Source of the DNA: Trichobilharzia regenti
Taxonomy: Eukaryota > Platyhelminthes > Trematoda > Strigeidida > Schistosomatidae
Direction: 5' to 3'
Assembly: GCA_944472135.2 (NCBI GenBank)
Contig: OX235263.1
Span: forward strand, 20,513,379-20,577,378
Length of the DNA: 64,000 nucleotides
The notes under the pieces were generated by a model. The model did no database searches and was not told where the DNA came from. It saw nothing but the letters and a program-made list of their open reading frames with translations. The position numbers and the translations under genes were made by a program. Shown in pieces: positions 46,701 to 62,503 of this stretch. The stretch's first letter is position 1; each line of letters begins with the position of its first letter.

Positions 46701-49700
46701 GACGGAATTAACAACAAGAAACTATGGGGAAAAGACCAGCCAAGAGCCGATTGCCGAATAAATATTCCGAAAAAAGTGGAGATAGATTGGGCACAAAAAA
46801 TAAGGAGGCCGTTGAATGATATCGGACGCCAGACCATCGATCGAGTTTAATCCAGACAAAAAATAATGAGTTGGGAGTAGTTTCCAGGGTGACACAGAGG
46901 AAATGGGAGACTATGGACACTCACAGGACGAGCTAAATGTGACGGGAGAGAGAGAGAGAGAGAGAAAGTGGAAACCTGATGTTGAAGCTCTATATGTTCC
47001 ACTTGGAACCCAAGAGAACAATAACATATAAATAACAACCAGTATAATCGATGTGGAAATGGAAGTCACTGGTATTTTTAGCAGAGATGTGAAAAAAAGA
47101 ATCTTCAAGACATGCATTATCAACGTAAGATAGTGTTACAAGTGCTTCTAGTTACCATATCACACATTATGTATGGCATTATAAGAGAATAAAACGTTGT
47201 ACAACACTACTAGAGTAACATGGTGACAATAATAATAATAATAATAATAATAATCGCCTCATTCCAAGCAATACATTTTATACACAGAATCGAATATTCA
47301 GCAGTGTGTACATATTGTAACAATTTATCTTTTTTTTTACAAATAACTAAATACATAGAATAGTGGAAAATAATAAAACCGCGAAAAACGAAAGGTAACT
47401 AGAAGAAGAATATACATGTATGCAGTAATAATAGTTTTGGTTATAAGTCACTGTTTATTTACTGCTGGTTATAAGGCAAGTTTATAAAATTCGTTTCTGA
47501 CACTTGCCTCTTTACACAGCGCACCTGTAATGCATATGGTATAGTTGAATTTCTCAAATACAAGATACACGGAGAAAGTCTGCGGATAACGAAAATGTTC
47601 AGTAACTCAAGTAAGTTGACTTTAGCTAAATTCTTGCAAGCAGGAAATAGAGATGTGGTAGGTGAGAAAAAAAAAAGAAAGAATGTGTCTAGGCGACAGC
47701 AAACGATTCTGAGCTATTTATACAAAAAAAACAAACAAACAATTAGTTCTTCATCATTGGCTGTACACTAATATATTGTTTTATTTAACATCTAGCTGGC
47801 TGGTTTGAACGTAGAACTTTGAACGAATGTGCAGCAGTTCCAGTAGCCACACTCCCTCCATGTAGCACACAAAGCCACAGAAGAGATTTAAAACAGAGAT
47901 ATGAGGCAAAAAGAACAATAATATGAAGGAGCAATATAATTTTATTGGATATTATAAACCACACAAGGAGTGTGGATGCGTCTACGATTTTGAGCCTTAT
48001 CACATATTGTCTCCAGCTTTTGTTGATTTTTACCGTCCAGAGGACTTCTTCAATCACAAAGTCTACACCTCCCGATGTGGCTGGTTGATTTAAACTAACT
48101 GTTGTGGATTTTATTCATTGATGGTGACATATTTTCGTTTGACCACCACTAACTCGTCTCCAACGTGATCCGCCTTATGTCAGCGAACACTGCTTGTCGT
48201 CGACGAAGGCGATGGCTAAGCAATACGTAACACATGTCATAACCATTTCAGTCGGTATAACTTCTACTGATTTTCCCTCTTCACCTAGCATTCGACGCCT
48301 AACCTCAATATTGCTCACCATATTACACCATCTAACATGGGAGATAGAATGCAGTTTTGTAACATCATGTGGTAATTTAATGCATAAAAAATGTCAGTTT
48401 TAGGTATGCGGCGGAAGTGGGTGATGAATATAAGGGATTAAAGGCCATCAAAACAGTTAAACTGGAAGATGTAAGCAACAAGGTAACAAAGTTTTAAAAG
48501 ACAGGTAAGAAATAACCCTCAAGTTCAAGATCAGTTAATTCGTCACGGGCTACCAACAAGTCATTACACAATCGGGAAATTTGTAAAATAATGCTGAGTA
48601 AGAAGAATTAAATGCCTAGCTACAGGACTTCATCATGAGCTGAAATCAGTTAGAAGAGCACTGGAAAACCAACTACGGAGTACTAGACAACCTTTTCGTC
48701 CCAATCGGGATCTCTTCAAAGGTACGCACCCACCGTCAGGGTTCGAATCTAGGACCTTCTGGCTGCAAGAAGAACTCGTAGAGCTTTAAGCCTCTAGGAT
48801 CCAATACGATGGCCCACAAATTTTAAAGCTGGCTAGTGGTCGCATTATATTGCGAATTTACGAAAGTTGGAATTCATAGGCCAGTAGGTCGAATCCTGAT
48901 AGCATAAGGGTCCACGAGCTCGTCTGGCAAACAGAAGGTCCTTGGTTCGAACTCTGGCGGTGGGTGCGTACTGCCAATGATTTAGCTGTTAAGCACTCCC
49001 TGGTTGGTTTCCCAGTAGTCCTCAAACCCATATCAGCTCATGATGAAATCCTGTTACCAATCAAATCAAATTTGATGTAAAAAAAACCACATATTAGTGT
49101 CGAGCTGATGACAAGGAACTGACTGAAAACGAACATATTTCTTTGATTAATTTGTTGCTTATTTCTTTTCTAAGTGTGTATATGGGAATCGTCAGATTCT
49201 GAACTATGTCACTGAAGACCGCCAACTATAAATTTCGGTTCATTCACAACTACTGTCAGGCAACCTGTAGAGGAAACGGAGGAAGAACTAGCCACTGTTG
49301 AAAAAGGCCTGAGTGATAATGGTTGCTCATAGAAGTTCATCGACAAACATGGAAAATGTAGTCCCGACAAGGTGATGTACATACAGCGCAGTAGAGAAAA
49401 AACCTGTCTTTCTACAGCTTGCCTTCAAAGGTGATGATACTGCTAGTAGAATAAGATGGAGACTGAACGCTGCTCTGATAAGAACATATCAAACTGTGCC
49501 AAGCTTGTATGTGTTTATCAAACGAACTCTTGTTTAAGACAGTTAAAAGTGGACATACTCAGGCCTTATGTTACCTCCAACTGTGTTTAATAATTTACAT
49601 TTACGTGCCAAAGCACATATATTGGAAGAACAGACAGAAGAGTTATTGTTTTCATCGCTGAACATATACCAAAGAAACTGAGACTGAAGGATTCACAAGC

Positions 49701-52700
49701 ATCAAACAGTGTGATTGTACGCCATCTACTAGACACTGGCCATGTTGTGGAAAATCTGAAGGCGTTCAAAATAACCAACAGATAGAAGGAACTTAGCCTG
49801 CTTCGTTTTGCTGAGGCAATCGCACAATCAAACGGCTAAAATCAAATCTATGTACAGTGAAAGAGATAGCGGTGAATCTTGCGCTGCCTTGGTGAAAACA
49901 AAGCGCACAAATTTCACTACGTCATCTTCTGTCCTGTTTTAGAAAACTTGAATTTTTCAGCTGAACATGATTCATCCTTCCCTTCTTTTCTGTCTATTTT
50001 ATAAAAACGTGTTTTCCTGTGGTTACATAACCCACAACTTTCTATACTCTTTCTAGTTAGAATTTATTTCTATCCACAAAACATCCATTGAACTCTTTCC
50101 TTTTGTTTCCAAGCTTAGTCATGCAATTCTTCTATAAATAGTCGATCATTTTCGCTCTTAATTATTCAGCAACTTACAACACCGATTGAGATGGTTAGGA
50201 CATGTATTACATACGCCATCAATCGACGAGGTTATAAAGTTACATAGACTAAGATGGCTAGGTCACGTGGTGCGCATGCCTAACCACCGCCTTCCCCGTC
50301 GCACATTGTTAGCTGATATAGGTGCAGGTTGGAAAAGAGCCAGTGGTGGCCAAACTAAAACATGGCATCAATCCATGAAATCCTTGACAGTTAAACTGAG
50401 TCAGGTAGGGAGATGCAGACTCCCGGGTTGGGGCCCTCGGGACTCTAGGAATCAATGGCTGGAGACAATAGGTGACATGGCTCAAAATCGTTGTCAATGG
50501 CGCAGATGTATTCAATCTCTGTAATCTTTCATATTCCTTTCTACCATTACCCATTCTGTTTCACTCTTATATTTGTCAAACTCTATTGATTCTCTTCACT
50601 CATCGTCTTGTCTACCTCTGTGTGCTATTTGGAAGGTGGCAACTCGAACTGCTGCACTTCGGTGCCAAGTTCTATGTTGAATCCAGACAGAGATTACATA
50701 CGCCTAGTCATCGCCCTCCTCGACAACAGGCAATGTTAGCGGATATAGGGTCAGGCTGGAAAAGAGCTAGCGGCAGCCAAACCAAAACATGGCACCCGTC
50801 AATGAAATCTACAACAGTTAGTCTAAGCCATGTAGGAAGGTGTAGACTTCCTGACTGGTCGGGATCCTCGGGGCGGTAAAGACCAATGGTTGGAAACAAT
50901 TGGTGATATGGCTATAAATCGTTCTCAATGGCTGGCGAAGATGCATCCACTCCTTGTGACTTATGATTTCCAATTAAACTGTTGTTCTTCATAATTACTC
51001 TTCCTTTGTCTCACACCTCTGTTTACTGTCTCTATTATGCATTTCTTCTACTTTCTTCTGTTGCTTTGTGTGCTACGTGAAGGGAGTATGGCGACTTGAA
51101 CTGCCGCACATATGTGCAAAGTTCTATGTCGAAAACAGACAGACAGACAGACAGACAGCAACTTACATTACTCCTGACCAATGTTACTCTCAGTTTCAAT
51201 CAATTACTCCCTATCACTGTCTACATTTTTAATCTACTTAATAATTTTGATATTGTTCAGGTTGCAGCCAGTTATGAGGAATCCAGAAAGTAATAAAAAC
51301 TGTACTTATTTGTACAGCTCAGTCCAACAACTATTCCCTATTCCCCGCCCCCCCCTCCATTCCAGGCAGTTCAACTTTCAGTAGCATGCTATATTCAGAT
51401 GGGATGCTGGGATACATGCATAAGGTATCCCTCTCTCAACGACAATAGTTTTGAAAAAGTTTACAGTCTAGCCTTACTTCTTTTACCCCCGACTCTAATG
51501 GGTTAATCTCTATGCTAATAATCACGTGTTCACCCCAAGAGACCTCATTCAATAATTATAGAGAGAAAAAAAGTGTGGAAATAATACATAATCTAAACAC
51601 TGTCTGATTCTTTAACATTGATCGTAAACAACTTAACATATTATGTAAATGCTCCTTAATACCCAAAAACTAACAATAATAATAGTAATAATAATAGTAA
51701 TAAAAGTGCGTAACATGAGACTTCATCTTAAGAGTAATTTAGAAAACAATTAAACATTAAAATGAGAACAATAATAACAATAAAACTTTGAGTAATGATC
51801 AATACTAAAACAATTTTTACTAATAGATGTGAAACTTTCACTTTCTTATATATATAGAGAATATGCAAACACTAATCAAAACTGTAACAAAGAAATGAAT
51901 ACAGTCAACTACCTACCACAATGAGAAATTATAAAGTACATTAGAAAAGGGACTAAATTTCAACGTATCAGTAGACAAGCTGAAACCTGAGAATGTCATC
52001 CCTAAAAACAGAAATAGCACTAAGTGGGATAGACAAAGCAACAGCCGAAGAAGTACGGGCACAATGTGCACACATATTATTATTATTATATCCTTTAATT
52101 CCTAGAGGAACATAGGGCTTCAGCCACAAGTCTCCATTGCCTTCGGTTTTCTGCCAACTTTTTCACCCCGCTCTAAGTCTGCCCACATGCTTTCATCTCC
52201 TCCTCACATGACCTCCTCCAAGTCACTCCATCTTTGCACTGACGACCAACTCGCCGCTGCCTTTTCGGGTTCCACTCGAGCAATGGCTTGTCCAGTGATG
52301 TCACTTGATAGTTTGTTTTCTCAGAGTATGGCCAGCCAATCCATCTCCATTTCTTCCTGCCTATTTGTTGCACAGTCGGTTCCTGCTGGGTTGGTTCGCT
52401 CATTTCCAGAGATCCCTGTTGTTGATCTTTTCTGGCCGGCCATCTGATCTTGAGTAGTGTTGAGCGAAGACAGCTAACTGTTAATGAAGGTCTGAAGTTT
52501 GTTTGAGGTGCTCTTTATGACGTGCAGTGCAAGTCTCTGATCCGTATAGTGAGTAGCACTGACTGACTTCACATTGGAGTTGAAAATCCGGATCTTATTT
52601 TTGATGGTGAGTGATGTTGACCTCCACACAGACTTAAGGGTAATGGAAGCTTGTCTAGCTTTTCCGATTCTTGCTTTGATATCCTCGCCAGTTTCGCCTG

Positions 52701-55700
52701 TAGTTGAAACGATACTTCCCAGGCAGGTAAAGGAGGTTGTTCCTTTCAGGTTTCTCCCATTTATGCTGGCTGATTGTTGTGTGTTGTTGTTGCTGTCAGT
52801 TTTGGTGTTGACCAGGAATCTTCATCACCTCTGTTTTATCTATGTTCACTTCAAGTCCTATGTTTGATGCTTCTTGTGCCAACTTGTTGCTTTTCATTTG
52901 CATATCTTCCAGTTTGTGGGAAATCAGGCATGTATCATCCGCAAAGTCCAGATCATCCAATGTGCACTTATTATTATTATTATTATATCCCTTAATTCCA
53001 CTTATATTAAAACGACAAAAATGTGGAAAGCCTAACCTAACAAAACCAGAGATATAAGTCCTGAAACACCTTAAGAATAACGAGGATATAGTAATCACAA
53101 AGTCAGACAAAGGAAATGCCACAGTAGTATTAGACAAATCAGACTATTTGGACAAGGTAAATACTCACATACAAACAGGACCATATGAATAAATTAGTAA
53201 ATCAATAGACACAGTTATGAATAAAGTTAAGAAATCCACAGCGGACCACCTTATACGCCGAATGAAGCCGTTTCTAGGTGAGTCTAAGTGGTTTAATTTA
53301 ATGCCCAAAACTAATAACCCTAGTAGGATGTATGGTGTTGTCAAAGTTCATAAATCAGGATACCCTATCAGCCCTATAATTGATTTTAGAAATTCGCTTA
53401 CTTATGAATTATCTAAATATTTAGCCATGGTAATAAATCCCTTAGAAGGCCTATCGGAATCTAGACTAACCAATTCTTATGAACTAAAACATAGATTAGA
53501 TTATTTAAAATTTGAAAATGAAGAAAAAAAATGGTTGGTTTTGATATTGTCAGTTTATATACACGTATACCAATAAATATGGCTATAGAGGCGGTCAGAA
53601 ACGAACTCATTTCTGACCAAGAACTCGAACTTAGGACAAAAGTGCCACTTGAGGACATAATGCTGGGAGTGCAGCTTTGCCTGACTTCTACAGTATTTAA
53701 ATTCCAAGGGAAAATATACAAACAAACTGAGGGAGTTGCCATGGGATCATCAATATCCCCGGTTCTAGCAGATATATTCATGGATAGGTGGGAAGACATA
53801 GCGTTTGAAACGTTCAGCCGCACCTCAAAAGTATGGTGGAGGTATGTAGATGACACATTCACTGTACTTAGAACACAAGATATAGGTAGCTTTTTCGAGC
53901 ACATCAACTCGAAGGTAGAGGCAATTCAATTCACTTATGAATTGGAAAGTCAGGAAGGGGAACTTCCAATGTTAGATTGCAACGTAAAAAGGAAAGAAGA
54001 TGGGAAGTTAAACACTAGTGTTTACAGAAAACCCACACATTCAAACAGATATTTGAATTTCCTATCATCCCATCCTATGTCAGTAAAAATAGGATTGGTG
54101 AAATGTTCGAGTGACAGAGCACAAAAAGTAAGTAGTACCAAGGAAAATCTAAGACAGGAAGCGATAAACATAAAAAAGTTGAGACTTAATAATTACCCGG
54201 ATAAATTAGTCGAGAAATATGTAAGGAAATGTAAGAATACAATAAATAATGATAGTACCGATAGTGATAATAATAATAATGATAACAATAATAGTGATAA
54301 CACCAACAATAAGGAATCTAAATCATCAACAGTAATTCCAAACAAGGCAGGAATAAAAGTGGCATTCAAACCCACAAACTCAATTAGAAACAAGCTTTGT
54401 CGGTTAAAGGATCAATCCTGTGGAGCATTTAAAACAAAACAATTTAGTTTATCTAATACCCTGCCTGCAATGATTGTCAAGTCAAATACATAGGTCAAAC
54501 TAGTAGAACAGGGACAGTCAGACTAGCTGAACATAAAAACTTAGCAAAATCTAGATTGGTTGACCCAAATAAGATAGGAAATCTAGAGAATAGTTCAGCT
54601 ATAGCACTACACGCAGTTACACACAACCATACAATAGGCTGGGTGGGATAAGATGACAGTTTTAAAATCTAATGTCAAAGGGTGGGGGGAAAGATTGATA
54701 ACAGAAGCTTTGTTTATCGAATCAACTGCAAATACATGTAACAGGAATGATTCAACACCTGTCCAGGCGGATATCTTGAAAATTCTACTACCCCAAAGAC
54801 GAAAAGTAGGAGAAAAGAAAGAAAACTATAAAACTCAAGTTTCAAAATCCTGTGATCACAATTGATATGATTATGAACAATAAATTTTGTTCGAAACTTT
54901 GTCATCCAGTAAATAATACTGTTTCACTGTGTGATATATCTAATAAACAAACTAATAAGGTATAAAGTACATGCTTAACAAAAACATTTATAAACATAGT
55001 AAGTGACTACAGAAAAAATATATATATGTAATCTGAGCAGAAACAATAGGGGATGAAGAATTACTGTAGGAATTAATTTTAAGTAAAAATTAGAAATTAC
55101 AACCCATATATATATATATATATATACTCTGATTGGTCACTAGGCAGTAACTAGTGTCATACGTCCACTACTTTGTTTGATGCAGAGTGAACACTATTAG
55201 TCAAGTTTGCAAAATAGCCACTATGTTAGGTGGGCTCACCATCATAGTGCAACTTTGAATTGTTGTTATTAGATGATTGAGGGGGGAGGGGTAGATGGTA
55301 GGAAGCCTTGAACTTAGGTTTTGTGCTTGTTAGCGCTCATCAGTCCGTCAGTAAGGTATATCTGAAATCTTCAAAGAACTCATGTTCTCTTCTGAGATTC
55401 GAATCCGGAGTAGTCACCTAGTGATTTAGTCGAAGACATTACCATTGAGCCTGTTGGAGATGCTTTTCGTGATGCGCCAAAAAAGAAACTTAGGTCAGAA
55501 AGTAATATCAACCGAGGACCTGTGACTCATTGGTCTAGGCGCTTGACTTCTTTCCAACCCAGTGGGCCACAGGTTTGAAACTCGCTTCACATACCAAGGT
55601 TGGGGCAGACATTTAGTATCGCTAGTCCTCACACAATAGATGTAAAGCATTTCCAACTGCCCAGAGTTACAAGTGATTGTTGGGGTAACATTTCATTTTG

Positions 55701-58700
55701 CATTTCTTTCAAGTGGCTGAATTGATTTGACCCCGGCGTTTTATTTTTTTATTTCCTAGTCGAATTTTTTTTATCATTTTCACATAATTTCTAAGTGATT
55801 GATTCCACATCCTACGATTAAAAGACGGAATTCTATGTAGCCTACTCCACATTGTATCTACAAGCTCACCTTTAGTTGCGGGTACACATATAGCGAGCGG
55901 TAGAACCAATAGAATGTTCCAATGTTGCTGGAAAAAACACATTCCTAGATGGTTGCAAAGTCACATAGAAAATCCAAATGTGCTTAGTTTGAATAGAAGT
56001 CCAGTATCATCTATTGCAAAGCATTTATTAATGTTTCCTTTTTCAATTACTTCATCTAAGTCTTATTCAAGGTTATTAAAGGTGACGGTAGGACTTTGGC
56101 GGACGGGGATTAATCATACAGGCATCTAAAACTACCATGTATCCGGAAGACAATAGATTCCAACAACTTTTGCCTACTATGGAGTACTTGACCTACTGAA
56201 ATATGATTAGAGTATTTCATCATCATGAGCTGAAATCGGTTAGAGAACCATTGGAAAACCAACTAGGGGATGCTGGAGAGCTAAATCGTCCTAGTCTGGC
56301 GCTCTTCATAATCACACACCCACCGGCAAGGTTAGAAACAAAGACCTTCCGGCTATAAGGCGAGCTCGTAGACTATCAAGCCAATAGGACTCGATCCAAT
56401 GGTGCATGCATTCTAACAACTGTCAAATTTATCCAAGGGATTAACTGTATGAATATGAATTTTGTGTGGTAAGAAAATTCGCCAAAGAAACTTCGTTTCA
56501 CTGGAAAGACTTTTATTTAATAAGTGTTTCCGCAATTAAATCAGCATCATAAAGAGTAAAATGCACCAGTAAATCGAAATCATGCTCATCAGAAGCAAAG
56601 TAGAGTGATCAAAATCTATTGTAGGCAGATGTGTATCGGTTGATGTTTTCAAAAAAAAAGTGTGTATGTATGAGTGAAAAAATAATTTAAAAACTTACAT
56701 CAACTTGAATCACTTGTGCACTTAAAATCAGTGAAATACTTGCAAATAACGGTTTATATGATCTTGGAATTTGAGCACAATCTAGTAATTTATCCAAATG
56801 AGTTTCTGCGAATCCTTCTAAAAGAATAAAATTATGAATAAGGTACAATAATAATGAAAGTTGAGAGTTAAAAAAATAATCATTAGAAATTATCTAAAAA
56901 TGATTTTTAACGAACTGTCTATGCTTTTTAAACATGTATAACCGCAGTGGATTGGTTAAACCATTAGACTATAAACACTAGTGAATCATGACTTCGAATC
57001 CCGCGTTCCACCACCACCTACTGAAGTAATGGTCATTATCAGCTTTTCTGCACTTACATCATAGCTCATTGTCAAGTATGTTTGTATTCTACAGCGTCAG
57101 ACAGTGAGAAACGAGAAGACAGGGATATCCTGGACCGAAGCGAACAACCTAGAAGACCTGGATTTCGCGCGTGGATGATTTATGTTTGATGTCACACAAA
57201 ATCGATGACTAACAAGCAAAAACCGACCGACAAACTGGTCGAAGAAGCAGTCGGCAAAGACAGGACTTCAGGTGAACATAGACAAGACGGATGTTATGAA
57301 AATAACCAACCAACCACCACCACCAACAACAACAACATCCAGCGCCAATCACCATCAAAGAGGTTACTTCATTCACTCACTTATCTAGCGAGCATTGTCT
57401 CAACTACAGGAAGTCGGAACGGACGAGGATGTCAAATCGAGCGAGAATCGGGAAGGCGAGGAACACACACATTCATCAACCTGAAACCAGTCTGGAAATC
57501 TTCGTCACTCAGCCAGCATCAACAACAAAATTCAATCGGATCCTCAATACAAATGTCACGTCAGTCATTTCTTCTATACGGATCTCAAAGAACATTTCCA
57601 ACAGCCTGTTGCAGACCTTCATCAACAACTGTCTTCGCCCTACACTGAAGATCAGATGTCCGGGCTGGAAAGAATCACCAACTATGGAAAACTATGGGAA
57701 CAAACAAACAAAACAACAACCAATCGCCCAACAAATAGGCAGGAGAAAGTGGATTGAGATAGATTGGACACTCGCTGAGGAGGCCGCTGGGTGACATCGT
57801 GCGCGCGTCAGACCATTGCCCGAGTGAAACCAGGCCGAAAGGGAAGCGACGAGTGAAACGTCAGTGCAAGAGTGACCTGGAGGAGATCGTGTGAAGAGGA
57901 GTTGAAACGGAATGGACTGACTAACATGGATGCAGGTGAAAAGTACAGCAGAAGACAGAAACAAGTGGAGGCGTGCAGTTGAAGCCCTATGTTCCACTAG
58001 GAACCCAAGGGAACAATAATAATATATGTTTTTACGTAGAATAACAGATTAGCCATTTTTGTGACAAACGCGCCAGGCTGAAACCGGTTATAAAATATTG
58101 TAAAATGGGAAACAAGGGTGGTGATTAGTCATAATAGATTTGCAGAGTGTGAGGTAGGAAAATTGACAAGTCAGTTCAAGGTTATAAAAGGTGTCAGGTG
58201 AGTGAGTGGCTAGTACAAAATGGTATATATTAAACAGGAAATATTAAGACTGCAATGAGAGGTTCATAATGAAATAATGAATATGTGAAATGAAATAGGT
58301 GGAGGTATATATTGAGAAAACAGACAATATTACTAATTATAAGTTCGGATAGTATAAATGGAAAATACGATAGTATTGAGAGAATGTTTGCATGAAGGGT
58401 ATATATTATGCCGAATAATAATAATAATAACCAAAGGAAGAAAAAAGACCCATGAGGGTTAAGGGGAAGAAGCACTCTTGACCACGGTGGGAACAGCGCC
58501 TGAACGTGTTCCTTTTGAATACAAAGTTCCGGTGTAGTCGATCTTCTTGGAAGTCTCAGCTATGTGGAGCTGAAGAAATTTTCGTCATCATCATCATATC
58601 ACTACCCATTCTCAACATTGATGGTTCTAATATGAATCACAGTAACTATCGATTGCTGTCTAGTTATGTAGAGCCTTTAAATAAAACTTGTTTACATGAG

Positions 58701-61060
58701 GTCAAATCTATAATATAAGACTACAGTGAATAGCATACATTTATCAAAAGGTGATGGTGACACTGAAACTAAAATAAAAGTTAACGCAAACTACTTAGTA
58801 CAACAGAAAGTAAGGTGGGCATCCGATTGACTATGAAGTAGGAATACGATAACTGAACACAAAGCCTAATCACTGAGAAGGGAGCTAAGACACTTGGCAG
58901 GTACATCAACTAGCAAAGCGTCCTGTCAACCTTGACAATAGAATAAGATAATTACCTATGGGCGATTTCCAAAATGAACGGAAAGTATTACTGAAAGTAA
59001 ACTAGAGAAAAAAAACGTTCAAAGCGTTACCTACCTTTAATGAGAGAAAAGATTAACACTAGGCGTAAACGTTCCTCCACTGATGTAAAATCATATTTGA
59101 ATATATCAACCAATACACGCATCGGATCGATTACTGGTTCACCTTGGGCGTTTTCTCCCATTACAAGATCCTAGAAAAAAGATATTGTATATACATAGAT
59201 CAAATGCAGTAAATAACTACACTAGAAAGTAGTAGAAATTAGTATTATTATTATTCTAATATAATGCCCTTGAGTTCCGTGTGGAAAAAAGGGGGCTTCA
59301 GTGTAGCCCATCTCCATTTCATCCTATTCTCTGCTGTCTTTTTCAGCTGGTTCAACAACTGCCCACAAACTTTCATTTCATACTCAAACAATCTCTTTTA
59401 TGTTACCCTTTTTTTCCTTCACATTCCCCAGCGGAACATAGGGCTCTAAGCTATTGGCTTGAAGTTTCTGTAGCAGTGGTGACTATTTTTACAGGATGGG
59501 GTTGCTAGCCTGCCTCATGCCCAACCTTTCCTCTTTACCAGAATTATTAATGGCTTAACGAGGTTAAGGAGTGCGTCTGTGGCCGGGGATCGAGCCCCGG
59601 ACCATGTGCATGGTCGGCGAGCGTCCTAAACGCTATGCCACCGACGCACTAGAATGAACTATGGGAAACAAATAATAATAATAATATTAAATGGATTGTT
59701 TGTAGTTGTGTAGGGAATGAATGAGTTAAGAGTATTTTTTAACTACTGCTAGATGAAAGTCTTCAATCGGTATCTGGAAGGCAATTGAACTAGAGTTAGA
59801 TTTCTTTAGCAAGTTTAAGTAAGTTGAGTGAAAAGCATTTTCACGTAAATAAGGAGAAGCAAATTATTCACGCTACAGAGAAATGGAACCTGAAGTTTCT
59901 CGGGTTTAATACTAAGTGGGATGATGGGGTTAATACTGGTGAAGAGTCCAGAACAAGAGTGGAACAGCTGTCTAGTGCTCCCTGTTTTTCAATGCTTCTC
60001 TAAATGAAGTCAAACTTGAAATCAAACAAATCCCAGGAAACCAACAATTGAAAACCGACTTATTTTGACAGTTGTTGTTATATGAGTAACTAGTGTCATT
60101 GTCAAACTACCTATTGACGTATCACAATTTTTCTGTTATTTATCCCTGAAGAATGCCAGTAATTATTACGATATTACGATAAAATCAATGATGACTGGCA
60201 ACATTATGGTCTACACACATACTGCGAAGAACTTTCATCGCAACTCTACTCAGAAGAGAAACTGCGAACATAATTCCAATCAAAGACATACAATGAAGCT
60301 GGCTAGTGTACCAGTTGTTCTGTTTTTAATGAAGTCACGATGGTCAGGAGTGTCAGTGACTGTAATGGAGTATCTAGGCGTCTCAAACTCTCACAGACAA
60401 TATCAACTGTGACACTATTTAAACGCTCAGTCTTCAGCTTGTCCATACTTGAGAGATTCTTAATCAATCTCTCTGTCTCCAGATTTATTGGTAAGATGTC
60501 CAGTAGTGGTAGACTTTCCATTGTGTATATGTCCAATAGTGATATATCCCTTATCGCTAGATATATTGACAATACGAACCAAGAGACACGCCAAGTAAAC
60601 CTTGACCTACAGTATCCGGTAATCATGGATGTATGGCATCTACCGCATCGATCGTCAGCCCCATTCTGACGAAGCCGATTTCGTTAAGTATGTCGATGAT
60701 CTGGTTGTTTTCACGCTGGTGGTTACATCTCAATCAGATTGTTCCAAAATAAATAACTTTTTATCAGAAATTAGATAGTGGTCTTCGTCAAATGGTCTTA
60801 AGCTAAATCTCTTCAAATGTCAGGTTGTTAATTTTATTTTCATATATAAGCGCGACTTACATGAACTGGTTAATACGAATGATTTTTACTATTACAGATG
60901 GCACTGAAGTTGAAACTAAGTTGAATGTTAATTACTGTCAATGTGAATGCTCTTCTTTTAATTATTACTCCTTGTAATGAGAAAGTTAGATGCAGTTACT
61001 GTACTGTATCATATGTTGGAAATTCCATAATTGTACTAAAAGTACCGTTTAGAATAGACC

Positions 61061-61114
<54 letters not shown>

Positions 61115-62503
61115 GGAATATACACATTTGATTATAGGGAAAAAAAGACAGTTGCAGTGAAGAAAATTTCCTTTTCGACGAAATCATCAACTAGACTGTA
61201 CATTCGTGTATCTATAATAAATTGGGTAGGAAAGTTCCAGAATAATTTCTGGACAAGGGTCAGATTAATAGAATAGAATTACAATTAGGAATTAAAATGC
61301 CATAATAAACAAGGGGATGAATAAAGCTCAGACAAAGTAGCACCATAATTACTGAGAAGATTGACATATTGTGCAATTAAGGGTTAGAAATGTAGAAATA
61401 ACAATAACAATAGACAGGATGTTTGGATAAAAATATCTGGTGGGATCATAACTAATGTGATGAATAATTGTTTATGCAATCACGGATTTAAATATGTAGA
61501 AATAATAAAATAAAATGAATAAACAGGAAGTTTGGATGAGAAAGTCAATGGGATATTCACTATAAGAAGAATTACCTGTTTATGATGGCCACGGCAGGGA
61601 CAAGGGTTGAGCGTATTTCTTTTGGATATGTAGCGTGGGTTTGAGATTTTGGATAGCTAGTGTCTCGGCTATACCCAGATGTCTTAATTTTACTCCCTTT
61701 GGTAGGTTTGATCGAACAAGTTCAATCCGTCCCGAAGAATCTTCTTCTGCATAATCTAATATTCAAAGGTGACATTGAAGCAGAAATCCTTTGTAAATGC
61801 CTCCCTAAATCTCTGAGGAAAACATAATTCGCCTCGAGCCTACGACTAACGTTTTCCTGCAAGAAACTGTTCAACCAGAACGCGAAGGACAAGCTGTCAC
61901 ATTAGGCCACTTCAACGTGTATAAACCAGTTTTCTTGCTCTTGCGGAGCTGAGTACATCGGCTGTACCATGCGCCAACTTGAAAAACGCTCTCGTGAACA
62001 CTATCTAGCCTGGCTAGTAAAAGGAGAACGAAAACGTGTATATAGTTCAGTGACACAACATCTGGTCAAGTCAGGACATTCAGTGCCATTCGAAAAATCC
62101 TTCAAAATAATATACAAGATTCTATCAAACCTGCCAAAGGGAGTAAAATTAAGACATCTGGGTATAGCCGAGACACTAGCTATCCAAAATCTCAAACCCA
62201 CGCTACATATCCAAAAGAAATACGCTCAACCCTTGTCCCTGCCGTGGCCATCATAAACAGGTAATTCTTCTTATAGTGAATATCCCATTGATTTTCTTAT
62301 CTAAACTTCCCGTTTATTCATGTTATTTTATTATTTCTACATTTCTAACCCTTAATTGCACGATATGTCAATCTTCTCAGTAATTATGATGCTACTTTGT
62401 TTGAGCTTTATTCGTCGCCTTGTTTATTATGGTATTTTAATTCCTAATTGTAATTCTATTCTATTAATCTGACCCTTGTCCAGAAATTATTCTGGAACCT
62501 TCC

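Noticed and set aside
55709..55942. 77-codon minus frame with a signal-peptide-like start
   Set aside because: No splice, family or repeat support. It lies in a repeat-rich UNC-18 intron, so chance is likely.
57205..57794. Host protein-coding frames with QQQ/NNN/TTT-rich runs
   Set aside because: They follow the RTE-like family C sequence through frameshifts and end in its 3' tail.
60303..60669. Long overlapping frames on both strands
   Set aside because: Neither shows a recognisable domain. The position before an RT fragment suggests dead LINE sequence.
61060..61190. Poly-Leu/poly-Asn frames
   Set aside because: Translation of an ATT microsatellite.
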